DNA of 11,260 bases. Origin: Candidatus Omnitrophota bacterium (GTDB taxonomy: Bacteria > Omnitrophota > Gorgyraeia > Duberdicusellales > 4484-171). Shown in pieces: positions 1 through 6,798 of the stretch. The stretch is taken from the NCBI GenBank assembly GCA_016939345.1, contig JAFGHG010000118.1, forward strand, positions 1 through 11,260, in the 5' to 3' direction. The first letter of the stretch is position 1. Every line of letters starts with the position of its first letter. Position numbers and translations under genes: made by a program. A model generated the notes under the pieces. That model searched no databases. It was not told the DNA's origin and saw nothing but the letters and a program-made list of their open reading frames with translations.

Positions 1-142
1 CAAACATTTCCTCAAGTTGAGAGGCGGTCTGATCAGCTTTGCTCTGCTGGGAAACATCCCATTTTTTAAGGAGAATATCGACCCCGTAATATGAAATGCT
101 GATTATCGAAGCAATAAGCAAAATAAAAGCTAATATGAGCAT
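1..142 (-). CDS. N-terminus of a single-helix membrane protein (partial; possibly TadB/TadC-like)
   Basis: Forty-seven codons can be read from an ATG at 142 before the frame runs off the left edge. The product starts with a strongly hydrophobic stretch (residues 1-20), followed by a short basic patch (KK at 26-27) and a polar segment ending in SQLEEMF. One N-terminal membrane helix followed by a charged, probably helical region resembles the start of TadB/TadC (type II secretion F-family) platform proteins, which would suit the pilin genes nearby. It is equally compatible with a sensor or another anchored protein. An in-frame TAA lies 8 codons upstream of the ATG, so the start is bounded, although no Shine-Dalgarno sequence is visible. 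The reading frame is convincing; the function is a weak inference. Confidence 0.5.
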   Translation of the reverse strand, partial: MLILAFILLIASIISISYYGVDILLKKWDVSQQSKADQTASQLEEMF

Positions 143-290
143 AAAAAACTTATGGTTAAAGCTTTAAAAAAACTAAGCCCTAAATAATATATTACCTTAA
201 TTTAAGAGTTTTAATTATTTTACCATTTAAAATTATCAAAGTCGAGCCCCTAATTAATAAATGACCCCTTTTTTCTCCCTAAAACCGTTT
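143..290. other. AT-rich intergenic region without a recognisable gene
   Basis: This stretch separates the flavoprotein gene (stop at 352) and its downstream palindrome from the start of the partial membrane-protein gene at 142. It is very AT-rich, so several loose -10-like hexamers occur on the minus strand (for example TATATT around 188-193). None has a convincing -35 partner, so I do not call a promoter. No coding frame, tRNA or strong hairpin was seen. Confidence 0.5.
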
Positions 291-319
291 CCACCTCCGA
301 AGTGCCACTTCGTAGGTGG
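291..319. repeat. 29-bp REP-like palindrome, copy 1
   Basis: Arms CCACCTCCGAAGTG (291-304) and CACTTCGTAGGTGG (306-319) are inverted complements with one mismatch around a single central base. The sequence matches a second copy at 3199-3227 at all but two positions (one in the left arm, one at the centre). It lies about 30 bases past the stop of the flavoprotein gene. It could fold in the transcript, but no U-tract follows on the minus strand, so it is not a standard terminator. A dispersed REP-like element is the better description. Confidence 0.75.
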
Positions 320-351
320 AACTTAGGCACAACTCGTAAGTAAGATGGAGG

Positions 352-1428
352 TTAAAGGTTGGATTGGGCTTCTTGAACTAATTTGTCGATTAGCTCCTTT
401 ACTGATGTTTTTTCATTTACCCGCCAGACATTGCTTCCGCAAAAGATTATAGATTCCTTTATCTTGGGGATAACCGCATTGCACAAAGCTCTGGCTATGC
501 AGTAAGGAGCTGTTTTAGGATCACAGGTCTTAAGGCACTTGTATCTGCAAATTATTTCTTCGCTTCTGCCTTTAAGCAAGGCCTCGACAAATGGAGTTTT
601 TATGGCCCTGGCCGGCATACCCACCGGGCTGTCGATAATAACAATATCCTCTATGCTTGCCTTAAGATAAAGATCTTTGACCTCATCAGGCACAGAACAT
701 TCATGAGTGGTTACAAATCTGGTTGCCATTTGAACACCGTTTGCTCCCAGTTTAATCATCCTGGCTATGTCTTTTCCTTCAAAAATACCCCCGGCTGCTA
801 TAAGAGGAATATCAATGTTGGCGTTTTTCTTATAGTTATTAACTAAATCTAAAATATCTAACATAAGACTTTCAAGGCTCTGTGTGCTATTACTTTGTAA
901 CTCATTAAATTTAAATCCTAAGTGTCCTCCGGCCAAAGGCCCCTCAATAACTAAAGCATCGGGTTGACGGTTGTAACGCTTAAGCCAGGTTTTTATGATG
1001 ATATCAGCAGACCTTCTTGAGGAAACAATAGGTATCAGTTTTGTTTTATAGCCTTTAGCTAATTCAGGCAGCTTTAGGGGCAGACCCGCTCCGGATATTA
1101 TAAAATCAATGCCTTCATCTAAGGCGGTAAGAACTAATTCTTCAAAATTACTTAGCGCTACCATTATATTAACGCCGATAATTCCTTGACTTAAATCTTT
1201 AGCCTTTCTTATTTCTTCTCTTAAAGCCTGATTTGAAACTTTAACTACATCAATGCCTGTTTCGTCAATTCCGTAAGCAAGACCGACACTGGCAATGGTG
1301 CCGGCAGCCTGGCAATTAGAAACTGCTGCTGCCAAGGAAGCAGTAGAAATCTTTACGCCCATTCCTCCCTGGATAATCGGTATCGGGATTGTTAAGCCGC
1401 CGACAATCAAAGGTTCTAATTTTTTCAT
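352..1428 (-). CDS. Nitronate monooxygenase / 2-nitropropane dioxygenase-family flavoprotein
   Basis: This 358-residue protein has the layout of the FMN-dependent nitronate monooxygenase (NPD, FabK-related) TIM-barrel family. The first strand ends in QGGMG (20-24). The family's GG-H segment reads EGPLAGGHLG (162-171), with His169 as the expected catalytic or nitronate-binding residue. Phosphate-binding loops follow at AAGGI (211-215) and GVQMATRF (231-238). Near the C-terminus is a cysteine cluster at 294, 298, 302, 310 and 316, with one more at 330. I have seen similar KCLKTC-type segments in homologues from anaerobes, and a structural or metal role is possible. It would oxidise alkyl nitronates or act as a flavin reductase on an unknown substrate. 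The ATG lies only five bases after the radical SAM stop, so the two genes form one unit. No clear ribosome binding site is seen. The family is secure; the substrate is unknown. Confidence 0.88.
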   Translation of the reverse strand: MKKLEPLIVGGLTIPIPIIQGGMGVKISTASLAAAVSNCQAAGTIASVGLAYGIDETGIDVVKVSNQALREEIRKAKDLSQGIIGVNIMVALSNFEELVLTALDEGIDFIISGAGLPLKLPELAKGYKTKLIPIVSSRRSADIIIKTWLKRYNRQPDALVIEGPLAGGHLGFKFNELQSNSTQSLESLMLDILDLVNNYKKNANIDIPLIAAGGIFEGKDIARMIKLGANGVQMATRFVTTHECSVPDEVKDLYLKASIEDIVIIDSPVGMPARAIKTPFVEALLKGRSEEIICRYKCLKTCDPKTAPYCIARALCNAVIPKIKESIIFCGSNVWRVNEKTSVKELIDKLVQEAQSNL

Positions 1429-1433
1429 GATAT

Positions 1434-3032
1434 TTAAGAAAGCTGGGCTGCCGGTGAATCTGGAAGGCGCCTGGCTTCGCTGCGGGCAAAATCATCGTGG
1501 TCAACACATCCCGAGAGAATATCTAAAACCCTTATGCTGCCATTAAAAAGTATGGGAGCAAAAGCTGCCGGGATAACTTTTAGAAATATTGATAAAGATA
1601 TCTTTTTTCTAAACACAAGCCGCATTGTTGTTAAATAAAATAAAAATAAAACAAATACCCGAAATAGAGGCGGAATATAATGGCGCTGTTTATACCTTAA
1701 ACACTCCCTGGCCCTTTTTATCATCTTGTCAAAACTAAACACCCTTAGGCATAAATCAGTATAAATCTCCTGCAGCTTAATAGGACTCATCAAGTTAGGT
1801 TTAAATACTACATTCCTGACATTATAAAAGCCGGGATTATCCAAAACAATCCTTCCCTGGCTTTGGAGCCTTTTTCTTAAAGCAGTTCCCGGATAAGGGG
1901 TCAGGATGTTAGGTAAGACATAAAGAACCTTGTTTTCTTCAATAAATTGGGCTATTTCTTCACCAACGCTTACAGTATCAAAATCATTACCAAGGATTAC
2001 TGAAAATACCGGCTCCATACCGTACTTTCTTATGTTTTTTATGCACCTAGCGTAATTTACACTTAGGTTCATGGTCTTGTTCATTGATTTTAAACCTTCC
2101 TGGTTCAGGCTTTCAAAACCTATAAAAAGGAGCCTGCACCCAGCTGCTCTTAAAGCTGTAAGCATCTCGTCATCAAGGCCAACTTGATAATTGGCCTGAG
2201 TAAACCAGCCCATAAGGACATCATCTTTATCCTGAAATTCTTTTAGCCTTCGGCAAAGCTCTAAAGCATAATCCCGGTTAATTGCAAAATTATCATCAGT
2301 AAAAAATATTCCAATGGGTGAAAAGTTTTTGCTTTTTCCTTTATCCTCACTATCCTGCATAGAAAGGCTAAAACTGCCTAATTTAAAAAGTTCTCTTATC
2401 TCTTCTACAACCTGATCCGGGCTTTTTACCCTTAAAGATTTACCGTTGAATTCTGTTACTGTACAGAACTCGCAGGAATAGGGGCAACCTCTTTTGGTCT
2501 GCAAAAAATAAAATAAATAACTTTTATACTTGGTTAAATCATGCCGCGGCGGTGGTATTTTTGAAAGGTCGGGAAATTCTTTAGCTTCGTATCTGGGCTT
2601 AAGCTGGTTGTTTTTAAAATCATCTAATATCTTGGGCCAGAGATCTTCAGCCTCGCCGATTACAACACAATCAACATGTTTCGATACTTCATCAGGGGCA
2701 ACTGAAGCATGAATCCCGCCCATAATGACTTTAACACCCCTCTTTCTAAACTCACGGGCAATCTCATATGCCCTAGGCGCCTTATAGGTCATGGCTGTTA
2801 TTCCCACAAAATCACAATCTTTATCAAAATCAATGTCCTCAACCATCTCATCTATTATCTCTACATTGTAATAAGAAGGAGTAACTGCTGCCAGGGTAGG
2901 AAGAGCAAGCGGTATACCAAAAGACATCTTCCGGCAGTTTTTAAACGTGTACAGACTGCCTATTATATCTCCCAGATAAAGGTCTCTGCCGCTGTTTTTA
3001 GGGTTATCAGGATTAATCAAAAGGATTTTCAT
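1434..3032 (-). CDS. B12-binding-domain radical SAM protein
   Basis: The 532-residue product begins with KILLINP, the usual first strand of the cobalamin-binding fold (about 1-140; MGGIHAS at 104-110, then VVIGEAED at 123-130). It continues with the radical SAM core, whose cluster motif is CPYSCEFC (C183, C187, C190). Downstream core elements include FFTDDNF (243-249) and GFES (305-308). The C-terminal 130 residues resemble the DUF4070-type extension of this class and hold a hydrophobic stretch (about 456-500) that may touch the membrane. Such enzymes carry out radical methylations or rearrangements; the substrate cannot be read here. I start at the ATG at 3032; a TTG two codons upstream is less likely. 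The last ~18 residues (FARSEARRLP...) come from DNA visibly richer in GC than the rest and look like an unrelated tail. The flavoprotein gene follows after five bases. Confidence 0.88.
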   Translation of the reverse strand: MKILLINPDNPKNSGRDLYLGDIIGSLYTFKNCRKMSFGIPLALPTLAAVTPSYYNVEIIDEMVEDIDFDKDCDFVGITAMTYKAPRAYEIAREFRKRGVKVIMGGIHASVAPDEVSKHVDCVVIGEAEDLWPKILDDFKNNQLKPRYEAKEFPDLSKIPPPRHDLTKYKSYLFYFLQTKRGCPYSCEFCTVTEFNGKSLRVKSPDQVVEEIRELFKLGSFSLSMQDSEDKGKSKNFSPIGIFFTDDNFAINRDYALELCRRLKEFQDKDDVLMGWFTQANYQVGLDDEMLTALRAAGCRLLFIGFESLNQEGLKSMNKTMNLSVNYARCIKNIRKYGMEPVFSVILGNDFDTVSVGEEIAQFIEENKVLYVLPNILTPYPGTALRKRLQSQGRIVLDNPGFYNVRNVVFKPNLMSPIKLQEIYTDLCLRVFSFDKMIKRARECLRYKQRHYIPPLFRVFVLFLFYLTTMRLVFRKKISLSIFLKVIPAAFAPILFNGSIRVLDILSGCVDHDDFARSEARRLPDSPAAQLS

Positions 3033-3054
3033 AAACAAAATATTTTTAAAATCT

Positions 3055-3082
3055 AGTCTATCATCAGGCTTTAAAATTTCAA
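3055..3082 (-). promoter_or_regulatory. Candidate sigma70 promoter of the radical SAM / flavoprotein unit
   Basis: On the minus strand TTGAAA (3082-3077) is followed after 16 bases by TAGACT (3060-3055). Transcription would begin about 15 bases before the ATG at 3032. The site sits just past the terminator of the preceding unit, where a new promoter is expected. The -35 is good and the -10 is mediocre, so this is a candidate only. Confidence 0.4.
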
Positions 3083-3100
3083 GATGTTTATAGCCATAAA

Positions 3101-3138
3101 AATAAAACAGCCCCGCAAAAGAGCTAAAAGCGGGGCTT
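3101..3138 (-). terminator. Intrinsic terminator closing the TadG-like/pilin unit
   Basis: A perfect 8-bp GC-rich stem, AGCCCCGC (3109-3116) with GCGGGGCT (3130-3137), encloses a 13-base loop. On the minus strand it is followed by a T-rich tail (GTTTTATTTTTA). It would end transcripts coming from 5770 down through the small pilin gene. The plus-strand side also has a few Ts, but no plus-strand gene needs it. Confidence 0.8.
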
Positions 3139-3182
3139 TATGTTTATGCCGTAATGAGGCAACATAAACTCAACGTGAAAAT

Positions 3183-3227
3183 TGCCACTTCGTTAATTCC
3201 ACCTACGAAGTGGCACTTCGTAGGTGG
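3183..3227. repeat. 29-bp REP-like palindrome, copy 2, with an extra half-arm
   Basis: Arms CCACCTACGAAGTG (3199-3212) and CACTTCGTAGGTGG (3214-3227) are perfect inverted complements around one base. Next to them, TGCCACTTCGT (3183-3193) can pair perfectly with ACGAAGTGGCA (3205-3215), giving a second hairpin that excludes the first. Copy 1 lies at 291-319, so the two copies flank the radical SAM and flavoprotein genes. The element sits between the stop of the small pilin-like gene (3249) and its terminator (3137), so it is transcribed as 3' UTR. Confidence 0.8.
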
Positions 3228-3248
3228 GGTAGGTTTTAAAGAACTTTA

Positions 3249-3413
3249 TTACCAGACTGCCTGCTCACCTTCACCATAGGCATCTCCGGCTCCTTTATAA
3301 GTGCCCATGATCCTTCTTCTTAAGTAGCCGCTCATGGCAAAGAGAGCTACAGCCACAAAAACGATCAAAATCGCATAATAAAGTGCTGCTTGCGCTTTAT
3401 GTTTTTTCTTCAT
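3249..3413 (-). CDS. Small class III pilin-like protein lacking Glu5
   Basis: This 54-residue product starts MKKKHKAQ and continues into a membrane helix (about 9-29), then SGYLRRR and a short acidic tail ending in EQAVW. The processing site would be A7|Q8, as in the large pilin run. The region after the helix (GYLRRRIMGTY) matches the NYLKRSxQGR segment of those pilins. The usual Glu at mature position 5 is Tyr here (QAALYY). The ATG lies inside the 3' end of the upstream gene in another frame (17-base overlap, 3397-3413), which implies translational coupling; no Shine-Dalgarno is seen. It is the last gene before the terminator at 3109-3137. A minor or accessory pilin-like subunit is the best reading. 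Confidence 0.78.
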   Translation of the reverse strand: MKKKHKAQAALYYAILIVFVAVALFAMSGYLRRRIMGTYKGAGDAYGEGEQAVW

Positions 3414-4443
3414 AAAAATAGTAAACTGCTATCAATGTATTTCCGAATCTTTTTGCCGGTGACACATCGATAGGGGTTTTTTCCATAATTTTTATAAAAT
3501 CAGGGAATGTATAAACTGTAATAATACACTTCCTAGATCCGCCATCTTTAAAGATTAATGTGCTACCTTTTAAGTCCAGCTTTGGGATTAATTTATCAAA
3601 AACCTTTGCCTGCGGTTGAGTTAAATATTTGGTAAAAGGATTTACAATCATCAAAGCCTTTGAAAATCCGAATTTTCCCTGGCTTGATTCTTCCTTGTCT
3701 AAATGCCAACCATAATCAGGCATCTGTCTTAGAAAAAAATCTTTAATAACAGATTGATCGTCATGGGTATTATATCCAACACCGATCATTGGTTCAAATT
3801 GGGTTTCATATTTAAACTCAGTTGCATTTGGGTATATTGGCATAAAATCTAATTCTTGAGGCCTTTGAAAACGCTCTATAGGAAAAACTGTTATCTTCTT
3901 TATTCTTTCTCTTATGGCTATAGAGAAGTAAATTTCACCACCATAAAGACTGTTAAACACCAACAAGGCTGATTCTCCAGTTTCTTTATTTCTAAATAAA
4001 TATCTTCTTTGCTTTGAATCGCGTACCTTAGCTAATCTAGACTCAAATCTATCATTCTCTATTTCTGGCCTGTTGGCCTTTAACTCCTCAATTTTTCTCC
4101 TGAATTCATTTTGTGACCCCTGCGAACAAGAACTATCTGATAAACAAGATGTCGATTTTATACTTAAAAGATATTCCTTAGCACCAAATTGCTCATTAGA
4201 ATAATTAAATTCATTTAATCCCTTTCTAGCGAAAATATCTTGATAAAAATTCACTATTTGATCTTTTTTGAGCTTTGAGCTGTAGTAATAACGAGTGGTG
4301 CTTATCGTATCCGTTTTACCTTTACTTTCTGAAATAAGTTTCGTATCGTGGGGCCTGGGGAAACCGAAAAGCTGAGCCCAGGCATTGGGATAAAGCAAAG
4401 ATATCAGAATAATTACTATTAAGCCTATTTTTATTGTTTTCAC
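3397..4443 (-). CDS. Exported protein of unknown function with two similar domains
   Basis: The 348-residue product has a clear signal peptide (basic MKTIK, hydrophobic 6-18, probable cleavage after AWA at 21-23). No lipobox is present. Two segments look like copies of one fold. The first (about 31-80) has the dipeptide FY in QIVNFYQDIF and then G75. The second (about 200-250) has MPIYPNATEF, YNTHDD, VIKDFFL and DYGWHL. The pattern of a YP turn, a threonine-rich strand, a helix with FY/FF and a closing GW is one I know from small exported domains without assigned function. A charged segment with two cysteines (C100, C106) lies between the copies. Translation starts at GTG (4443) behind GGGGAAG, 19 bases after the TadG-like stop. 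A periplasmic role connected with the pilus is inferred from position only. Confidence 0.75.
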   Translation of the reverse strand: MKTIKIGLIVIILISLLYPNAWAQLFGFPRPHDTKLISESKGKTDTISTTRYYYSSKLKKDQIVNFYQDIFARKGLNEFNYSNEQFGAKEYLLSIKSTSCLSDSSCSQGSQNEFRRKIEELKANRPEIENDRFESRLAKVRDSKQRRYLFRNKETGESALLVFNSLYGGEIYFSIAIRERIKKITVFPIERFQRPQELDFMPIYPNATEFKYETQFEPMIGVGYNTHDDQSVIKDFFLRQMPDYGWHLDKEESSQGKFGFSKALMIVNPFTKYLTQPQAKVFDKLIPKLDLKGSTLIFKDGGSRKCIITVYTFPDFIKIMEKTPIDVSPAKRFGNTLIAVYYFYEEKT

Positions 4444-4462
4444 GACTTCTTCCCCTAATCTC

Positions 4463-5770
4463 TTAATGAGCTAAAATAAGCCTTGCTTCATGAGATGCCC
4501 GCTGGGGATGTATACTTCCTCCGGCAAAAGATGATGTTGCTCCGCTTTGAGTAGGCGGATAAAATGTCGGGGTGTCTAAATCAAGCCTTGGACCTTTAAC
4601 CACTCCGCCCATATGAAACTGGAATTGGCTTGAGGTAAGAGTCCTTGAATGAGTTATATCCTGAATATAAGCAATAATTTTACTTTGTAAACTTGTTTTA
4701 CTGTTACTTGTTTCAGGGCTTCCCAGCTTTAAGCCTTGCTCTGCCTGTTCAGCCAAATTATAAGCCTCTTCCAGGTCTTCTCCGGCAAATTGCATCATCC
4801 AATCGCCCCCCCAATCAAAGGGCTCACATAGTCCTGGAAAACAAGGACAAAATGGACAACCCGCTGCATATGTATCTGAAGCATCGAACATCCATTGAAT
4901 TGCACTTTCTGCCATTTCAATGGCCTGATCTAAGAGATTATCAATTTCTGAACGTTCAGGTATCTGGGTAAGATAAACTTGATATGTATGAATGGGATTT
5001 ATACAGCAAGTTGCTGTAACGGTATGGGTCCTGGCTGCGGCATCAGTCCAGTTATATGTCTCTGGGCTGCAATTGCTTACACGACCAGGGGTTAAAGAAT
5101 CAGCCCACTCATAAAACTCTTTAGCATCTTCGCCCATTTTAACCGGCATACCGCTGTTATAAAGATTATAGCGATAGCACATGGAAAGGGCATTGTTATA
5201 TAAATCACTCTGGCCGGCGGCATCATCATGGACGGTTTCTCTGATTTCCCGGTAAAACTTATCCTGAGTATCAGCATAATCTTTAATAACTTGTTTTAAA
5301 GCTTGCATCTGCAGAATAAAATTATTAGCTTCCCATACAGCCCAGAAAATATCAAAATCAGCATCACAGATGCCTGAGCAACAATAGGTATCCCATTGTG
5401 TAGCCTCTATCCAATCCCATGAATCCTCAATTTGCTGATAACCGTTACGAAAATACGGGCCCTGCCTCTCTGGAACCCCTGTAGGAGCATCTCTTCCACC
5501 TGAAACAGCATCCTGAAAATCATTATAGTTATCTTCCATGCGGTTGTCCTGGTCATCTTCATTGGCCTCAGCCACATAGTTAAAGGCATATGCGCAGACC
5601 GATGCTCCGGCTATTGCTCCGGCATCTGAAGAATTTTCAGTATAAGTCTTGTCTTTGGCGATTTTTCCGATATTGATTGTTACCATGGTGATAATCAAGA
5701 GTGTGGCGATAATAGCGATAAAGAAAACTGTAAGCTGGGATTTGCGGAAAATTTTTTTATAGTTGCTCAT
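4463..5770 (-). CDS. TadE/TadG-like pilus-associated protein with cysteine-rich ectodomain
   Basis: The 435-residue protein opens with RKSQLTVFF (9-17), a membrane helix (about 13-34) and a motif ending SSDAGAIAGAS (47-57). This is the typical N-terminus of the Tad-type (TadE/G-like) pilus assembly family, where a conserved Asp-Ala pair follows the helix. A class III-like site S11|Q12 is present, but as usual for TadG-type proteins there is no Glu5. The remaining ~370 residues should lie outside the membrane. They carry many cysteines: C130, C131, C135, C198, C234, C255, C256, C305, C308, C310 and C315. Disulfides or a metal site are likely. An in-frame TAA three codons upstream fixes the ATG at 5770. 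It heads its own unit, after the terminator of the pilin run. Confidence 0.8.
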   Translation of the reverse strand: MSNYKKIFRKSQLTVFFIAIIATLLIITMVTINIGKIAKDKTYTENSSDAGAIAGASVCAYAFNYVAEANEDDQDNRMEDNYNDFQDAVSGGRDAPTGVPERQGPYFRNGYQQIEDSWDWIEATQWDTYCCSGICDADFDIFWAVWEANNFILQMQALKQVIKDYADTQDKFYREIRETVHDDAAGQSDLYNNALSMCYRYNLYNSGMPVKMGEDAKEFYEWADSLTPGRVSNCSPETYNWTDAAARTHTVTATCCINPIHTYQVYLTQIPERSEIDNLLDQAIEMAESAIQWMFDASDTYAAGCPFCPCFPGLCEPFDWGGDWMMQFAGEDLEEAYNLAEQAEQGLKLGSPETSNSKTSLQSKIIAYIQDITHSRTLTSSQFQFHMGGVVKGPRLDLDTPTFYPPTQSGATSSFAGGSIHPQRASHEARLILAH

Positions 5771-5781
5771 AATATCTTAAT

Positions 5782-5787
5782 ATTATA
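5782..5787 (-). promoter_or_regulatory. Candidate -10 element (TATAAT) of the TadG-like gene
   Basis: A consensus TATAAT lies only 11 bases before the ATG at 5770, and no Shine-Dalgarno precedes that ATG. If used, it would give a transcript that is almost leaderless. The best -35 (TTAATG, 16 bases upstream) is poor, so this may be chance in AT-rich DNA. Confidence 0.35.
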
Positions 5788-5862
5788 TCACTTATCTTAG
5801 GCTCATTAACTCCTTTTTAAACACTAATAGACAAGAATTCGCGTTAATAAAAAATTATGCAT

Positions 5863-5888
5863 AAAAAAAGGGGCAACACCACGCCCCC
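5863..5888 (-). terminator. Intrinsic terminator of the pilin operon
   Basis: On the minus strand, GGGGC (5887-5883) pairs with GCCCC (5874-5870) around an 8-base loop and is followed by seven consecutive Ts (5869-5863). It lies about 50 bases past the stop of the last pilin-run gene and before the TadG-like gene, so it separates two transcription units. Confidence 0.85.
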
Positions 5889-5939
5889 TAATACTACATT
5901 AAATCCGAAATAAAATTAAGTCAAATAAGCAAAGCCGCT

Positions 5940-6200
5940 TTAAGGAAGAGGTGCACGGTAATATGTGGGCCAGACAATATATTTATTGCCCCCGCTTGCG
6001 CCGCTTTCGCTTACTGAACGGGCAGGTTGTCCAGCCATTATTCTTGAACCAGTAAAAGTCATCTGCCTTATCGGTATCTGGGCATTACCCCAGCCCCAGA
6101 TATAAAAAGCAAGGCCCAGCAGTAATGAACCTGCTGCCAGGGCTACTACCCCTTCCATTGTCGCCTGAGACTTGATTTTATTTTTTAATCTAATTAACAT
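5940..6200 (-). CDS. Atypical class III pilin / TadE-like minor subunit
   Basis: The 86-residue product has a basic N-terminus and the site S11|Q12 followed by ATMEG, so Glu5 is kept but the usual Tyr6 is Gly. A hydrophobic helix (about 16-35) follows. Then comes QIPIRQMTFTGSRIMAG (41-57), a segment that looks more like TadE/F-type pseudopilins than like the other pilins here. A short Ser/Gly-rich C-terminus ends in APLP. The ATG overlaps the upstream TGA by one base (TGATG), and AGGAG lies 10 bases before it, so translation is probably coupled. It is the last gene before the terminator. Confidence 0.78.
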   Translation of the reverse strand: MLIRLKNKIKSQATMEGVVALAAGSLLLGLAFYIWGWGNAQIPIRQMTFTGSRIMAGQPARSVSESGASGGNKYIVWPTYYRAPLP

Positions 6201-6781
6201 CAGTTTGTTGCTCCTAAGGCTCTTGCCCCGCCGTAGCCTCTTCCTTGGTATACATGATTACTGTCGCCTATTTCATAATGCATGGTCTCTCCCACGCCTG
6301 AGGCCCGGACACTTGAAGTAGCATGCCCGCTGGTTGACACCTCTAATGTCTCAAGGGTAAAAGTCAAATAATCGGTTTTTATACCTCCGCTTCCGCCCTG
6401 GACCTGGTATTCATTAAAAAACATGGCTGCCGGAGGAGAATTTATGGCTACATAAAGCGCATCTTCAGGACTTTCTCCTGAACCGGTAACATCGCCAATT
6501 GCCCACATAGCAAAACCAGCACCGCTATGGGTGTTTTTATTGCCGATTATCGGCTGTTGTATATCAACCATCCTTCTGTCATCCCACATGCCATAGCCAA
6601 TACATTTATTCTCATCATGAGATTTCTTTAAGGCTCTTCTAAAAGATTCCATAAGTATATACTGATCTACATTCATCCGGGCAATAAAAAGACACATTGC
6701 GCCCAAAGTCAAAAGCACCACTGTACCCAGAATCCCTATTTCCACCAAGGCTTGTGCTTTTCTTTTATAATTAATCAACAT
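6200..6781 (-). CDS. TadE-like minor pseudopilin
   Basis: The 193-residue product carries KAQALVEI (8-15), so the processing site is A9|Q10 with Glu5 kept and Tyr6 replaced by Ile. A helix (about 11-34) is followed by MNVDQYILMESFRRALK, which resembles the segment after the helix in TadE-type pseudopilins. The rest is a soluble domain with an aromatic and Gly-rich C-terminus (YQGRGYGGARALG). It has a single ectodomain cysteine (C60), which could not form an internal disulfide there. A weak GGTGA site precedes the ATG. Its stop overlaps the start of the next gene. A tip or minor subunit of the fibre is inferred from its family resemblance and its place near the end of the operon. Confidence 0.8.
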   Translation of the reverse strand: MLINYKRKAQALVEIGILGTVVLLTLGAMCLFIARMNVDQYILMESFRRALKKSHDENKCIGYGMWDDRRMVDIQQPIIGNKNTHSGAGFAMWAIGDVTGSGESPEDALYVAINSPPAAMFFNEYQVQGGSGGIKTDYLTFTLETLEVSTSGHATSSVRASGVGETMHYEIGDSNHVYQGRGYGGARALGATN

Positions 6782-6798
6782 ATTTCACCAAAAAAAAA

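Noticed and set aside
291..319. Palindrome as the intrinsic terminator of the flavoprotein gene
   Set aside because: No U-tract follows on the minus strand, and the same sequence recurs near another gene end that already has a proper terminator, so a dispersed repeat is the better explanation.
1295..3056. Several plus-strand reading frames of 60-115 codons opposite the flavoprotein and radical SAM genes
   Set aside because: They lie antisense to genes with clear family motifs, have no ribosome binding site or recognisable product, and share boundaries with no other signal.
3142..3169. Inverted repeat GTTTATG / CATAAAC after the terminator at 3109-3137
   Set aside because: Only seven mostly A/T pairs around a long loop, with no tail or neighbouring signal; likely chance.
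5795..5812. Four-codon frame (ATG AGC CTA AGA TAA) behind GGAG, ahead of the TadG-like gene
   Set aside because: It could be a leader peptide, but it overlaps the only candidate promoter region and there is nothing else to support its translation.
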